Assembly (NCBI GenBank): GCA_020466095.1
Contig: CM035806.1
Location: 98,039,457-98,103,456, forward strand
Origin: Chlorops oryzae
Lineage: Eukaryota > Arthropoda > Insecta > Diptera > Chloropidae
Reading direction: 5' to 3'
DNA: 64,000 bases
The notes beneath the pieces are model-generated. The model had not been told where the DNA came from and searched no databases. It saw only the letters and a program-made list of their open reading frames with translations. This document shows, piece after piece, positions 35,107-47,700 of the stretch (position 1 is its first letter; every line of letters begins with the position of its first letter). A program made the position numbers and the translations under genes.

Positions 35107-35774
35107 TTAAGGGGGTCTTCTCATTGAAAACCCGTTTTTTGGACCCTTTTAAAAAAATTCTTATTTGAAAACGCAAAGAATAATTGAAAACTTTTTTTAT
35201 TTATTGTATTACAAAAGGTTCAAAGTAAATAAAAAATTTTTTTTTGCCTCGATACGTGGGCTGTTCAAAAAGAAATGAGACTTCAAAGTTGGTGGTGAAA
35301 TAAAAGGTGCCGTCACGGCGGCCACGATTCCGGGTCTCCGGAGCGTCCGAAATGGAAAAAAAAACGGGGTTATAATCAGTATAGATGTGATTCTCGGGTG
35401 AACCTCAAGCTTAATTTTGTGATTTTTTTTGACAAAATGGCGGCCATTCAAAAAAAAATTTCAATTTCAGGCTTTTTTTTTGTAGTTTAGTGTAAAAAAA
35501 AAATAGTAAAAAATTTTTTAAAATTATGGTCGAGGTTCACCCGAGAATGGTGACAATTCTGCGTCGATTCCACATTGTTTGATGAAAATCGGTTCAGTTG
35601 AACTGGAGATATCATGGCCGCCAGTTCGAAAAACGTGGTTTCTTGCTCGACAAAGAAGGCTATATCCTCTAAACTATTTCGAATTTCAAAAAATCCTTTT
35701 AGGGGCATATTCACAACTACCCAAGCTATAAATAAATGCAAAAAAAAAGTTGCTCAATGAGAAGACCCCCTTAA
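35107..35774 (-). mobile_element. TTAA element family B, copy 3, internally deleted
   Basis: Inverted relative to copies 1 and 2. It lacks about 65 bases after AAAACGTGGTTTC that the other copies have, and keeps TTAA at both ends. The right TTAA follows directly on a tRNA-like sequence. Confidence 0.85.
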
Positions 35775-35836
35775 GGATCGAACTCGCGATCTTTGGATAC
35801 CGAATCGAGTACTCATCCTCTACGCCACTTCATGCT
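35775..35836 (-). other. tRNA-like sequence next to a TTAA insertion
   Basis: On the minus strand TGGCGTAGAGGATGAG resembles an A box and GAGTTCGATCC a B box, at tRNA-like spacing. The acceptor end is missing where the TTAA element starts. It is probably a SINE head or tRNA pseudogene. Confidence 0.4.
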
Positions 35837-36265
35837 AAAGCTCAATTGACGTTAAAACCTTATTTAAATTTCAGTAGCCAATAAGATTCAAGCACATGAA
35901 CAGGACCCTTCAAGGTGTCAGACATGATACTGTCACGTTAATGTCGTCGATGATATCACTGGTGACTTTGTCATGCAGGAGATAATTTTCCGCTGGGTTA
36001 GCATACGAATAATATATATACTTATGTACCAGTGTGGTCCTTATTTTTAGGACGATTTCACGTGTGTTACGAGGAGCATTTCAAGCGGACAACGAAAAAA
36101 GGGGTCATGTTCCGAAAAATCTTTATACTTATTTGGATCAATTGTGCCTCTAGAGAATATGAGTTAGAGGGCACAAAATTTTTATTTCAATTGCCGTTAT
36201 TTTTCGAAGCTTTCGAAGATTTTAAAAGTAGATGAAATGAAACATACGTATTTTTCCATTCCAGG

Positions 36266-36423
36266 CAGGGGCGGACTGGTCCACCCGGTAACCGGGAAAA
36301 TTCCCGGTGGGGCCCCCAGTGCGCTGTGCTTTTTAGCTGTTAGCTTTTTGTTTTAATTTCTAAGTTAACGGGGCCCCATTTTTCAAACGCCCGGTGGGCC
36401 CTTTGACCCCCACTCCGCCCCTG
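36266..36423. mobile_element. 158-bp hAT-like MITE, CAGGGGCGGA ends
   Basis: CAGGGGCGGACTGG on the left and TCCGCCCCTG on the right. The flanks ATTCCAGG and ATTCAAGG differ by one base, an 8-bp duplication. The interior is GC-rich (ACCCGGTAACCGGG), unlike the surroundings. Confidence 0.8.
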
Positions 36424-36759
36424 ATTCAAGGTACAAAAAGTCAAGGGATTTTGAAGATTTTCTATAGATTTCAACTTGGTACAAACTTGAAAAACTTTTT
36501 TAAGAAATTCCATCACGTCAGAGTTACAAGAAAATCGCGAATTAAATTTTTAAATACCTTTGCTTTTTTGAAAATCATTTTTAATAAATTTTAATCCTAT
36601 TGTGTTCTTTAGACATCATTCTTTCATATGACATAAAAAATAATTTACAAATCTTTAAATGAATGGTACAAAATGGTGCTCATGTTTGAAAAATTGAATA
36701 ATTTTGTAAAATTGAATTATTTTGTAAAATTTTCATTTTTTTAACTTTGAATGAACATA

Positions 36760-38190
36760 GCTCGACCATTATTGAGCGATTTTTCTAGCTCGCTTATATC
36801 TGATGTTAAGGGACAATCAATTCTCTAAGTGTATGTAAAATATGACCATCGTCGTCTTGCAATTTTCACCTACTATATAGAGTTTTTTCGTGTCAGTTTG
36901 TACTAAAACTATTTAAAATGAGTTCAGAACTACAAATTGTGATGGATAGGAAATTGAAATATTGAACGGATTCCGAAATATAGCCATAAGTAAGTGAGTA
37001 ACTTAATTCTCGGCTCCACTTTCTGAAGTCTGTTTAAAAAAAAAGTAGAGGTGCTTTGAAAAAACTGAGTATGAGGCGTTGTTATACTCACCGAGCACTT
37101 TCAAAAACAGTCGTCAAATTTTTGTTTACAAAACATGACCTCTAAAATGTCGCACAGTGTAATTGAAGGAGATGCCTGTATTTGGATTTCCTCGATTAGT
37201 TACAGGTTCATTGTAAACCAATCTTCAAAAGTGTAGCGGAGAATTAAGTTGTGCCTTTATTTCTCTTTTATGGCTTTACCTCGTTAGCCGTTTCATATTT
37301 TATTTTTCTGCATATAGTAATATAGGGGACACTTACAACAACAACCGAATTCCGTGGTGATCTAGTGATGCTATAATTTTTGGAGTATTCACTCAATTTT
37401 GTAACTAAACATACTTGCGTGTACATTTTTTTATGTTTTCTTTTTAATGTAAAACTTTTTAAGCTTTTTATGATAGTTTATGCAATTCTGTACCCTTTTC
37501 ATTCAGAAAAGATCCAAAAATATATAGTTTATGCATTCTATTTATCATGGAATGTAATAAGTACTTGAGCCACTAATTATGTATCGAGCAATTTTAGTTA
37601 TGATATCACTGAATATTTCATATCAACCACAGAAGTGGTGGAATTCAAACTTTTTGAGAATCGGTCATATTCGACGCATGAGTACTCTGCTTTAGCGTTC
37701 CTCAATAATATGAACAAAATTTTATCTAATTATTTTTGATTTTATAAAAATAACATATTTTGCTGAAAATAAAATTAGTTCTTATGAAAAACCATTGATT
37801 AGCACTTATATATAACTGATTTTTAACAGATATTTTAGTTCATGTTGCAAGATTATAAAATATTTGTTAGACCGGATCCGGAATTTTCAGGGGGCGTGCT
37901 ACGTTTTTGATTTTTCCATAAGAATGCATGCACAGGGGGCCTACTTCAATTCAACACACACGTTTTTTGCCAAGTGCCATCTATAGTACTATATGTTTTT
38001 CTGTCTATAACAATGATCTAGCCTTAGAGGCGGAAAAAAGATCTGTACGAATAACCGACCCAAAACATTTCATATAATAGTAGTCGAAAAAACCAAAAAT
38101 CTAAAACAAAAAATTAAAAATTTTTTCACCTCATTTCACACTCTCTGGCCCATAATTCGCAAATCGATACAAATTTGTTTGAAAACTGTT
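36760..38190. repeat. diverged relative of the 46.3-48.0 kb fold-back repeat
   Basis: The stretch 36890-37170 matches 47700-48000 (GAGTATGAGGCGTTG, GTGATGGATAGGAA, ACTTAATTCT) at moderate identity. 38110-38160 matches 46620-46680. No reading frame of note. Confidence 0.55.
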
Positions 38191-38473
38191 TTATTACAAT
38201 TAATATTTGTTAATTTTGCCTTTGTTGAATTTCAATACAAATTACATCTCTGTTTATAGCTGTAACTCATTCAAATATACATAACATGCGCGGCTTGTGC
38301 TTTTTTTTTATTTAGTCTTTAATAAACCATTCAACCAAAAACATAGAAATCTACGTTCCTCTGCCAATAGTTTTTAACAAAAAAAAAAATTTCAAAATTC
38401 TTTAATGATGATTTATTTTTTTTTTTCAAGTTTCAGACAAGAGCTTGCTCTTAATTAAAAAAATTATATAGCT

Positions 38474-38760
38474 ATGATTGATCCAAGCTCAAGTGAAGAT
38501 GATAACGATGATGATCACATACCACAAAAAACAGTATTATCCAAACCAGGAAGAACTATTACTTCCAAGCCGAGTAACTCGATTGCGCCAACAGACAGCG
38601 GCTTAAGCTCTTTAGGATCCCATCATCATAATGGCGGAGAGTTTTCAAGCACCCATTCCAAGATTGCCAGTGCCGTCGTCGACAGCAGCAGTAAAAGTGA
38701 CCAGCAACATATCACAGGAAATGCCGGTAGCCTGGAAGTTCCGAATAGCTCGATTCCAAG
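38474..38760 (+). CDS. Caps: Caps first coding exon
   Basis: The ATG at 38474 begins [14 protein letters not shown], close to the known CADPS N-terminus, which supports this start. An AG at 38436-38437 after a T tract could be the acceptor of a 5' UTR exon. The donor is GTATGA from 38761, leaving two bases of a codon completed at 43463. Confidence 0.88.
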
Positions 38761-41700
38761 GTATGACCAAAATTTTTTTGTGTATATTTATTTTTTTCAT
38801 GAGAGATCAGTATTTTCGTCATATTATAATAAAAAAAAACTAAAAGCAAAAACCTTTACACGTTGTATAGCTGCTTAAGAACTTTCCACAAAATTTCCTT
38901 TTTAAAACATTTAATACGCAAATAACTTGAAACAGCGAGCTTCCAGAATCCAAGGCTTTTGCTTTCATTGGAATTTTTTCACTTTTGATAATTTTAATAA
39001 ATATATTAATACTCTTTGTTGCAACACACAAGAACTTCACTTTGAGGGCACAGTAAAGCAACTTGGAGGGAAAAATCGAAGAGTCTGCTTTCGCAACTGC
39101 ACGAATTTCCATTAGTTGTGTTGAGCGAGTTCACACTTTTATATTCTTGTATTCTAAGAGAAGAACCTATTATCATTTGGAAATTTTTAATCCCGAGCTA
39201 TGTATCTATATGTTTCTAAAAAGCAAAAAATCTAATATGTTCATTTTTGTTTTTAAACCTCTACCGCATGCTTATTCTCCAATTTAGTTATATTTTACTT
39301 GTGAAATGGTTTATTGGGTACTGCACCAGTCAATACAAGTGTTAATTTTCTAAATGTCGGTTTTTTCATGGACCTCGTCCATCAGGTATATTAAATGAGC
39401 AGAGCATATGTAGCAGACATCAAAAATAGTGGTGAAATAAATTCGACATAATTTATTGCTAATTTATTACCCCAACAAAAAATTTATTAAACTTGCGAAT
39501 CAAAAGTTATAGCTAATTCTGCCAGCTTAAATTTAAATTAGCAGACTCTCATCGAAAAATTTAAATGTTATTAAAATTACGTTCCTTATATTTATTGGTT
39601 ATTTAATACCCAAACAAAAAACCAACAAGTGAGTATAACTAAAGCTAGGGCTGCAGTTCTGCTAGAAATGCAAAACTTGATATAAAACAAGTAAGGGTGT
39701 TATAGCCAGGCGAGCCTGACAATAGCATACCTGACACAGACACACATGGTCAAATAATTTTTATTATCAAGAGGTGTTTAAGGGCATAAGGGGCCCCATT
39801 TACCGACTTTTGTTAAATTTCTAAATAAAAACCGCCCTTTTTCCACGCCCACTTTTCCAATTTTTTTTGGAATTCTAATCTTACCCTTATATTTACGCTC
39901 AAATTCGAAGTTTCATTGAAATATTTCAATAAAGTCCGCTTTTGAGGCATATTTTGGATTTTTGTGACAGACCCTAGTGCCAGAGGTACCCTTAATAATG
40001 GTCCGATCGAAATTTTTTGGGGAGTACGTTACTGGCTATTAAGGAAGCATACGTGCCAACTTTCGTTCAAGTCCCATTGGTATTTCGGGTGTAGGAGACC
40101 ATTTTTGAAAAACGCCCTTATGCCACGCCCACTTTCTAATTTTTTGAAATCATATTACTTGCTTTTAAGCATTTGCAAATATCAAATTTCATCAAAATAT
40201 CTTGAATGACTTCGATTTTAAGGCAGTTTTTGTGATTTTCGTAACAGACCCTAGTACTGGAGGTACCCCTAAAAATGGTCCGATCGGGTCCATTCTCGAA
40301 TTTGTTCTTACTCATGTCCCCGTTAGCACGCATACCAAATTTCTTCAAGATAGCTCAACTCCTTCGATAAAATAACTGTATACAGACAGACGGACAGACG
40401 GACATGTCTAAATCGAATCTCCTGGTAACGCTGATCATTTCTATATACATTTTGTATGGTCTATCTTGACTGGTTCTGGGTATTACACACAACCACACAA
40501 ACGTAATATACCCTCGACACAGAGTGTCTCGGGTATATTAAGAAAAATTTTATCGTGCGTGCGTGTTTGCGACGTGCTTTGAAAATTTTTTGCCGTGCGT
40601 GAGCAGTGCGTGATTCGAAAAATTCAAGTACCATTTCCAATTATGCGTCAGCTGCGTTGCGTCATTTGACGCAAATATTCAACACATGCAAGCATATGGG
40701 AGCAGTACAAATCGATTGCGTGCGTGCGGACGCAGCGTCAAATTTCCGAAAATTTGAATATTGCGTGAAATTGTGACAGCTGCGTATAACAGTTGAAAAA
40801 AGGAATATAACAGAGTTGTATAAACTATTGAGTACCTACTTTCGAGTACTTCATACTTGTGGGAATACTTTTCATTGAAATATGAACAATTTGGTCTTAT
40901 ATCTCTAAGTTCTAATTTATAAGTGCGTATTTGAGTAATTAAAGTCATTATTCTAACGTTCAAAATCAAATGTTGGTCTATATTTTTGCAAACGTCTCAA
41001 ATGCAACCCTAAATATAAATGTAGTGAGTCGATTACTCTTCACAGTTGTGCTTCACTAAGAAATTTCAAGGCACCCCATATGCTGACGCACACGCACTAA
41101 CGCATTTGACGCTGCGTCCTGCGTCTTGCGTCTGACGCTTAATTGGAAATGGCACTTCAGTCGTGCACGTCATGTAGGAGTGTAGGTCTAACTCTTCTTC
41201 TTCCTAGCCCCTGCAAAAAAAACCGAGCCGACGCCGTGTTTCTTTGATAATTTTCTTGCAAGTGGCATCATCGTGCCACTTTGTGTCTACCCGTATTGTT
41301 GTTGGTAGCTTTCTGGTGAATTTCCCCAATTGGTTGAATTTCCTATACCTGCCTAATGATGTATTTCCCCATCGCGGCAGAGCCTTTTCGACGTTGACTG
41401 TTAGACCTACACTCCTATATGGTTCACGTGTCGTGACGTGCGGAAAAAACTAGCCACACGCCTATCTCAATAGGAAGTGCCAGTCCTATACTCCTAGTAT
41501 ATGCTATTTGTCTTATAGGCCGTTTACATATGCCGTTTTATTCGCGTTTTAGCAACTTTGCCCGTTTTAGCACTAAAACAACTTAGATTTTTCCCGTTTT
41601 ATCATACAAAACTAAAACGAGAAACATTCCTGTTTTAATTTAAAACAAGTAGCTAAACAAGATAAATCCTGCTTATAACTGATAAAAATATCGAAATCCG

Positions 41701-44700
41701 AGTGTCATCACTATAAAAATGCAAAACATATGGTAAATTTAATTTCTAATTTAAAAATGGTAAGGTTGTTTCCACAACCAATGTAGAAAACGAACGCAAT
41801 TTCAATAATTGCATCTATTCTAAATTACAATATTCACTCATATTTCACGCGTTGAGCAAACAAAAGATAACCACAAAATGACAAAACGACATGCGCATAT
41901 GTAAACACCCCGTTTTGACTTAGTCGTTTTAGCTTAAACGAGTAGCGCTTAAACGTATATGTAAATGCCCTATTAGAAAAACAAATGTATACTGAGAGTA
42001 TAGGCCTAGAGACTGGATAGAGTGAACAAATTTTTGCAAAGACTCAATTAAGGATCAGATTTAGGAATATCATAATTTCCACAAAACTATTTCCAACTTA
42101 TTTCGGACACATAAATATGATCAAACCGAAAATGTTTGCTAGGTTCATTTTGCTGTGCTTTGTTAGCTTCGTTCATTTCAACTGTTGAATTATTTTGATT
42201 TCGCTGCTGCAGTCTTTTCAATTTATTTATATTATATACATATATATAATTATTTTTCGTATATACTTATTTTATATAAAAATGTACCTAAATAAGCTTT
42301 AAGGGGGTCTTCTCATTGAAAACCCGTTTTTTGGACCCTTTTAAAAAAATTCTTATTTGAAAACGCAAAGAATAATTGAAAACTTTTTTTATTTATTGTA
42401 TTACAAAAGGTTCAAAGTAAATAAAAAAAAATTTTTTGCCTCGATACGTGGGCTGTTCAAAAAGTAATGAGACTTCAAAGTTGGTGGTTAAAAAAAAGGT
42501 GCCGTCACGGCGGCCACGATTCCGGGTCTCCGGAGCGTCCGAAATGGAAAAAAAAAACGGGGTTATAATCAGTATAGATGTAATTCTCGGGTGAACCTCA
42601 AGCTTAATTTTGTGATTTTTTTTGACAAAATGGCGGCCATTTAAAAAAAAAATTTCAATTTCGGGCTTTTTTTTTGTAGTTTAGTGTAAAAAAAAATAGT
42701 AAAAAATTTTTTAAAATTATGGTCGAGGTTCACCCGAGAATGGTGACAATTCTGCGTCGATTCCACTTTGTTTCATGAAAATCGGTTCAGTTGAACTGGA
42801 GATATCATGGCCGCCAGTTCGAAAAACGTGGTTTCGAGATAAACGCGTTTAAAGTTTGAAGCAACGCAAAAATTACTCGTTTTAGCGCAGATCTTGCTCG
42901 ACAAAGAAGGCTATATCCTCTAAACTATTTCGAATTTCAAAAAATCCTTTTAGGGGCATATTCACAACTACCCAAGCTATAAATAAATGCAAAACAAAAA
43001 AGTCGAAAAAAAAAGTTGCTCAATGAGAAGACCCCTTTAATACTGCAAAAAATTTTACAATAATTTAAGAAGCTTACAGGTAGTGTCTTAGTTATTCAAT
43101 TGAAAAGCTTTTAAGTAATATTCTTTTCCAAATCTATTATAAAGTTAATGCATTATGTATTTTTTCCTTTCGAAATCGCGTTTCGATTGATGCTTGCTCA
43201 TCCAATCGGCAATTGATTCATGCTTTGTTCAAACATTTCTGCGGACTTATTGGCAAAAAATATAAAAAAAAAAAATAAAACAAAAACAAAACCGTTCGCT
43301 TTTTATCATCGGCATCAATCACAACGCTTATACTATTGCGAAATTTCCCATCCATGTTTATCAACTACAAAAATAAAAAATAAATCATTTTGGATTGGCT
43401 TACCGCGTTATATATCACATAAAACTGCTAAAAAAAAAAAAAACAAAAACCACACATCGCAGAAATTTGAATAAACCAAGTCATCATCACAGTAATAGAA
43501 TGATAATAAAACAACTACATCCAAGTAGCCCCACTTTGAGTAGTAGTTCTAGACAGCACCAACATCAACATCAACATCATTCCAACCAACAGCAAGATCA
43601 GCAGCATCACAGGCAGCCCACCTATCCGTTTTTAAATCCAAATAATTGTTCACAAAATTATGCGAGTGCAGCCACTCACACAACCAAAGCGGTGAAAAGT
43701 GGTGCTGCTGTAGCTGGTCAATATTTAAGTGTGGCGTCCGCCACACCTTGTTTCCCAAAAGTTCCTCCTAATTCAAGTAATCAAATTTTCCATCGAACAT
43801 CCAATACGTCTAAAAACATCAGTGGAGCTTCGCAAGAAACACTCAACCAAAGCGTCGGATCGTCGAGAGCGAATTCATTACCTCGTCCAATATCCCCATC
43901 GCCGTCCATGGCAAGTGATAAGCAGGATGGCTTTGCTGCCGATGGTGATCTTCAGGTAAGTAAATCGTTTTTTTTTTTTCTTTTAACTCATTAACGACTG
44001 ACCCTAGATTCCGTTGTCCGATTTTTACAAAACTTCACACAGACATTACTTATGGGGTTTATATTGACAAAAAAAAATTATTTTTTCCGTGCCGCCCCTG
44101 AGCCTGCAGGAAATGGGTATTTTTTTACCCACTTCGCTGGTAATGGGTTCTAAATGAAATCTTTTTTTTGCAAAGTGTGTCAATAAAAACACTTCTTCGT
44201 TCCGATTAGATGAAAAATCGTAAAAAAGAAATCGGTGAATTGTTGGTGTGTGTAAAATAGGACTTATGAGCAGTGCCGGCCACGGAAGCAAGCTAGAAGC
44301 AAAAAGAGCGTAAGCATTCGTATGTCCACAAAATTGCTCTCAAATGAGAAGCAAAGCTGAGAGCCACAAAATTCGTTCAGTTGAGTGGAAAACGTAAAGC
44401 GAGACGGAGCTGCGTCGGATGAAGCTAGATGAGAACGTAAATTTTTTCAGCCTTGATACACTTCGAAGAAAATTAATTTTTTATAATTCAAGAATTTTTC
44501 CATCGTGTTCTTAACACTCAGATATTTTATTATATAATTAATATAAATTCAGCACATCATTGCTTTGTACAATAATTCTCTGCTCTACACAGTAAATTTT
44601 CAAGATAAAACAGCTCAAGATGAGCTGAAAAAGCTCCAAAATGACCCATCCCTACTTCTTGGACGAGGCGTCGAGTTTTTGCGACATATCGATCCAGCCA

Positions 44701-47700
44701 CATACCCAGTTCTAAAGAACAAACATTTTCGGCTCTAAGAAAAATGTATGCAATTTTGTATGAAAACATCTACAACTGTTTCTCGCTGTGTAATGTGCAC
44801 GCATACAAACGCAATTAGTAAGTGTAGTGGTGGCCGGCACTGCTTATGAGGGACATTCCAGAAAAAATTTCGATTGCTTTAAAAATTTTTCAACATTGCA
44901 CATTTTCTGAAATTTGACTCGTGAACAACCCCTCGAAACATGACTCTATATGACCCCAAAATATTTTTAAAGTAGTCTGATCTCTCCTCTACCTACACAT
45001 TAAAACCAATTTAAGATTCCTTTCACCCATGATACAAGAAAACAAGATAGCGCCACTTCAGTACCGCTATTTTGAGGCCGAAAATTGAGTTTGTGACGTC
45101 ACTGAGCGAGAAATTGTTGTTGTTTCCCATGCTATTCAAAAAAGTAAAAAGCCGGTTTAACATGGGAAACAACAACAACGAATCGCGATTTTGAGTTTGT
45201 GACGTTTCCTCTCTCAAGTGGCGCTATCTTGTTTTCTTGTATCATGCCTTTCACCTACCTCAAGCTAGGTTTTTTTTAATGGCTTAATTTATGGGTATTT
45301 AAATACCCATCCGCCGTTAATGAGTTAAATCAATGAACAAACCGGAAAACAAAATCCTTGAAATTTTGCCGCGATTATTACCGGAAGAGCAAACGGCTGG
45401 ATTTTAAATATTCATAATTGTTTGTTTCCTTTTTGTAGGTGCGACATGAACGCGAAGAAGAAGAACGTAAGAAGCGTATTCAGTTGTATGTCTTTGTTTC
45501 TCGATGCATAGCGTACCCATTTAATGCAAAACAGCCAACTGATATGACAAAGCGGCAGCCAAAAATTACAAAGTCACAACTTGAAACGATAACTCAACGC
45601 TTTCAGGTGAGTGCAAAACTAAAAGTCCAATCCGTAAAATGAAACCACCATAGAATAATTGCTTTCTTCGATTCGGAATGAAGGTTTTTCTACCGATTCC
45701 TTAAATGAGTTCATGATCATCGTTCATGCTTGGACGCAACAGATTTTCTATTTGAAATAATCTCCAAAGCGTTTTCACTTTTACTTCATTTAGGCCCGTT
45801 TTCTGAATGTCCGGTTAAACCTTAATATTATTTATTTATTCTTCATCGGAGCATAGGGCGGAAGGTTAAACCTTAACTGGCAGTTATTTTAACAAAAAAA
45901 AATTTCGTTTTCTCAAAATACGATTAAGGCACAAACCAAAGTGTATTGAACAAGGTGATATCAATATTACAACAAGAACAAGTAAAGAAGTTTACATCGG
46001 CTAAGCCGATTGCACACATACCTTTTCCTCAGCCTGAAATATGTTAAAACATTACCTTAACAAAAATTCCTGCCGTTTTCGTTGTTCTAGCTTGGATATC
46101 TATTTATACCTTATCTGTACTTCGATTTAGCTTCTAAAACTCGAGATTATTACTAAGCACACTGGGACCTGGCCTTATAAGCATGTAAAAACCAGGTTTC
46201 TTGAAAGTTTCAAATTGGTAGTATGTTTTTCGACCATCATTGGCAACGCTGTAAAGACATAAATTCTTTAATTTAAATTTTTTATCTTGAACATTTTCAT
46301 ATGTCAAAAAATTTTTAATAACACAGTGCAACCACCAAATTGTGCCCTAAGATTTGACTGCAGATTCTGATAGTAGTCGGTAAGAATAGCAGCGCCTCAT
46401 ACCTAGTTAAGTCAACTTGTCTCTTTTTCGTTTTAAATTCGGTTTCAAAAAGTGGGGCCAAGAATTAAGTGGCGCACTTACATGTGGCTATATCTAGTAA
46501 CGAGTTCAATATTTCTCTTTACTTTCTATGACAAAGTTCTAGCCCTACACTCGAACAAAGTATTTGTAGTACATATTAATCCAAAAAAAACTCCATCAAA
46601 TCGGTACAAATTGCAAAAATCTGGAAAATTTTACCATTTTTCACCTCTTTTTAACTGTTTGGTCCATAATTCACATACCTATAAAAATATTTTGGAAATT
46701 TTTATATTTAAATATAGAAAAATTAATACTAAACAACTTCTTCAAGTGCACGAACTCTATCTGATTACTCATTTATACCGTTTTTCCACTTCAAAACGGA
46801 TCAATTTTTACCAAAAATCAGTCGAAAAAACTCAAATTTATCCTTTAAGGGGGTCTTCTCATTGAAAACCCGTTTTTTGGACCCTTTTTAAAAAAACTCT
46901 TATTTGAAAACGCAAAGAATAGAAAATTTTTTTTATTTATTGTATTACAAAAGGTTCAAAGTAAATAAAAAAAATATTTTTGCCTCGATACGTGGGCTGT
47001 TCAAAAAGTAATGAGACTTCAAAGATTGTGGTGAAAAAAAAGGTGCCGTCACGGCGGCCACGATTCCGGGTCTCCGGAGCGTCCGAAATGGAAAAACGGG
47101 GTTATATTCAGTATAGATGTAATTCTCGGGTGAACCTCAAACTTAATTTTGTGATTTTTTTTGACAAAATGGCGGCCATTCAAAAAAAAATTTCAATTTC
47201 GGGCTTTTGTTTTGTAGTTTAGTGTAAAAAAAAAATAGTAAAACTTTTTTTTAAATTATCGTCGAGGTTCACCCGAGAATGGTGACAATTCTGCGTCGAT
47301 TCCACTTTGTTTTATGAAAATCGGTTCAGTTGAACTGGAGATATCATGGCCGCCAGTTCGAAAAACGTGGTTTCGAGATAAACGCTTTAAAAGTTTGAAG
47401 CAACGCAAAAATTACTGGTTTTAGCGCAGATCTTGCTCGACAAAGAAGGCTATATCCTCTAAACTATTTCGAATTTCAAAAAATCCTTTTAGGAGCATAT
47501 TCACAACTACCCAAGCTATAAATAAATGCAAAAAAAAAAAAAATCGAAAAAAAAAGTTGCTCAATGAGAAGACCCCCTTAAGTATGCACACAATTTTTCA
47601 ACCCAACGGAAATGGTTCCGAACCATGAACGTTAAAAAGAGGTTAAAAAATCGTAAAATTTGAGAAGTTTTTGCAATTCGTATCTTCTAGATGGAGTTTT

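Larger units (their letters stand above)
43983..45328. mobile_element. outer element, TTAACTCATTAACG ends, two nested insertions
   Basis: The ends TTAACTCATTAACG and CGTTAATGAGTTAA are inverted. Inside lie a hAT-like element (44271-44842) and family C copy 2 (45028-45246). ATGGGTATTT/AAATACCCAT motifs occur at both inner borders. Confidence 0.65.

Noticed and set aside
35775..35836. Functional tRNA gene
   Set aside because: The acceptor stem is missing and the anticodon arm does not fold; only promoter-like boxes remain.
38927..39115. Small frame after the first Caps exon as another Caps exon
   Set aside because: Its borders do not give the phase needed between 38760 and 43463, which join directly.
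46980..47222. 80-codon frame beginning [14 protein letters not shown], also seen in other copies
   Set aside because: It lies wholly inside the TTAA family B element, differs in frame between copies and matches no transposase I know.
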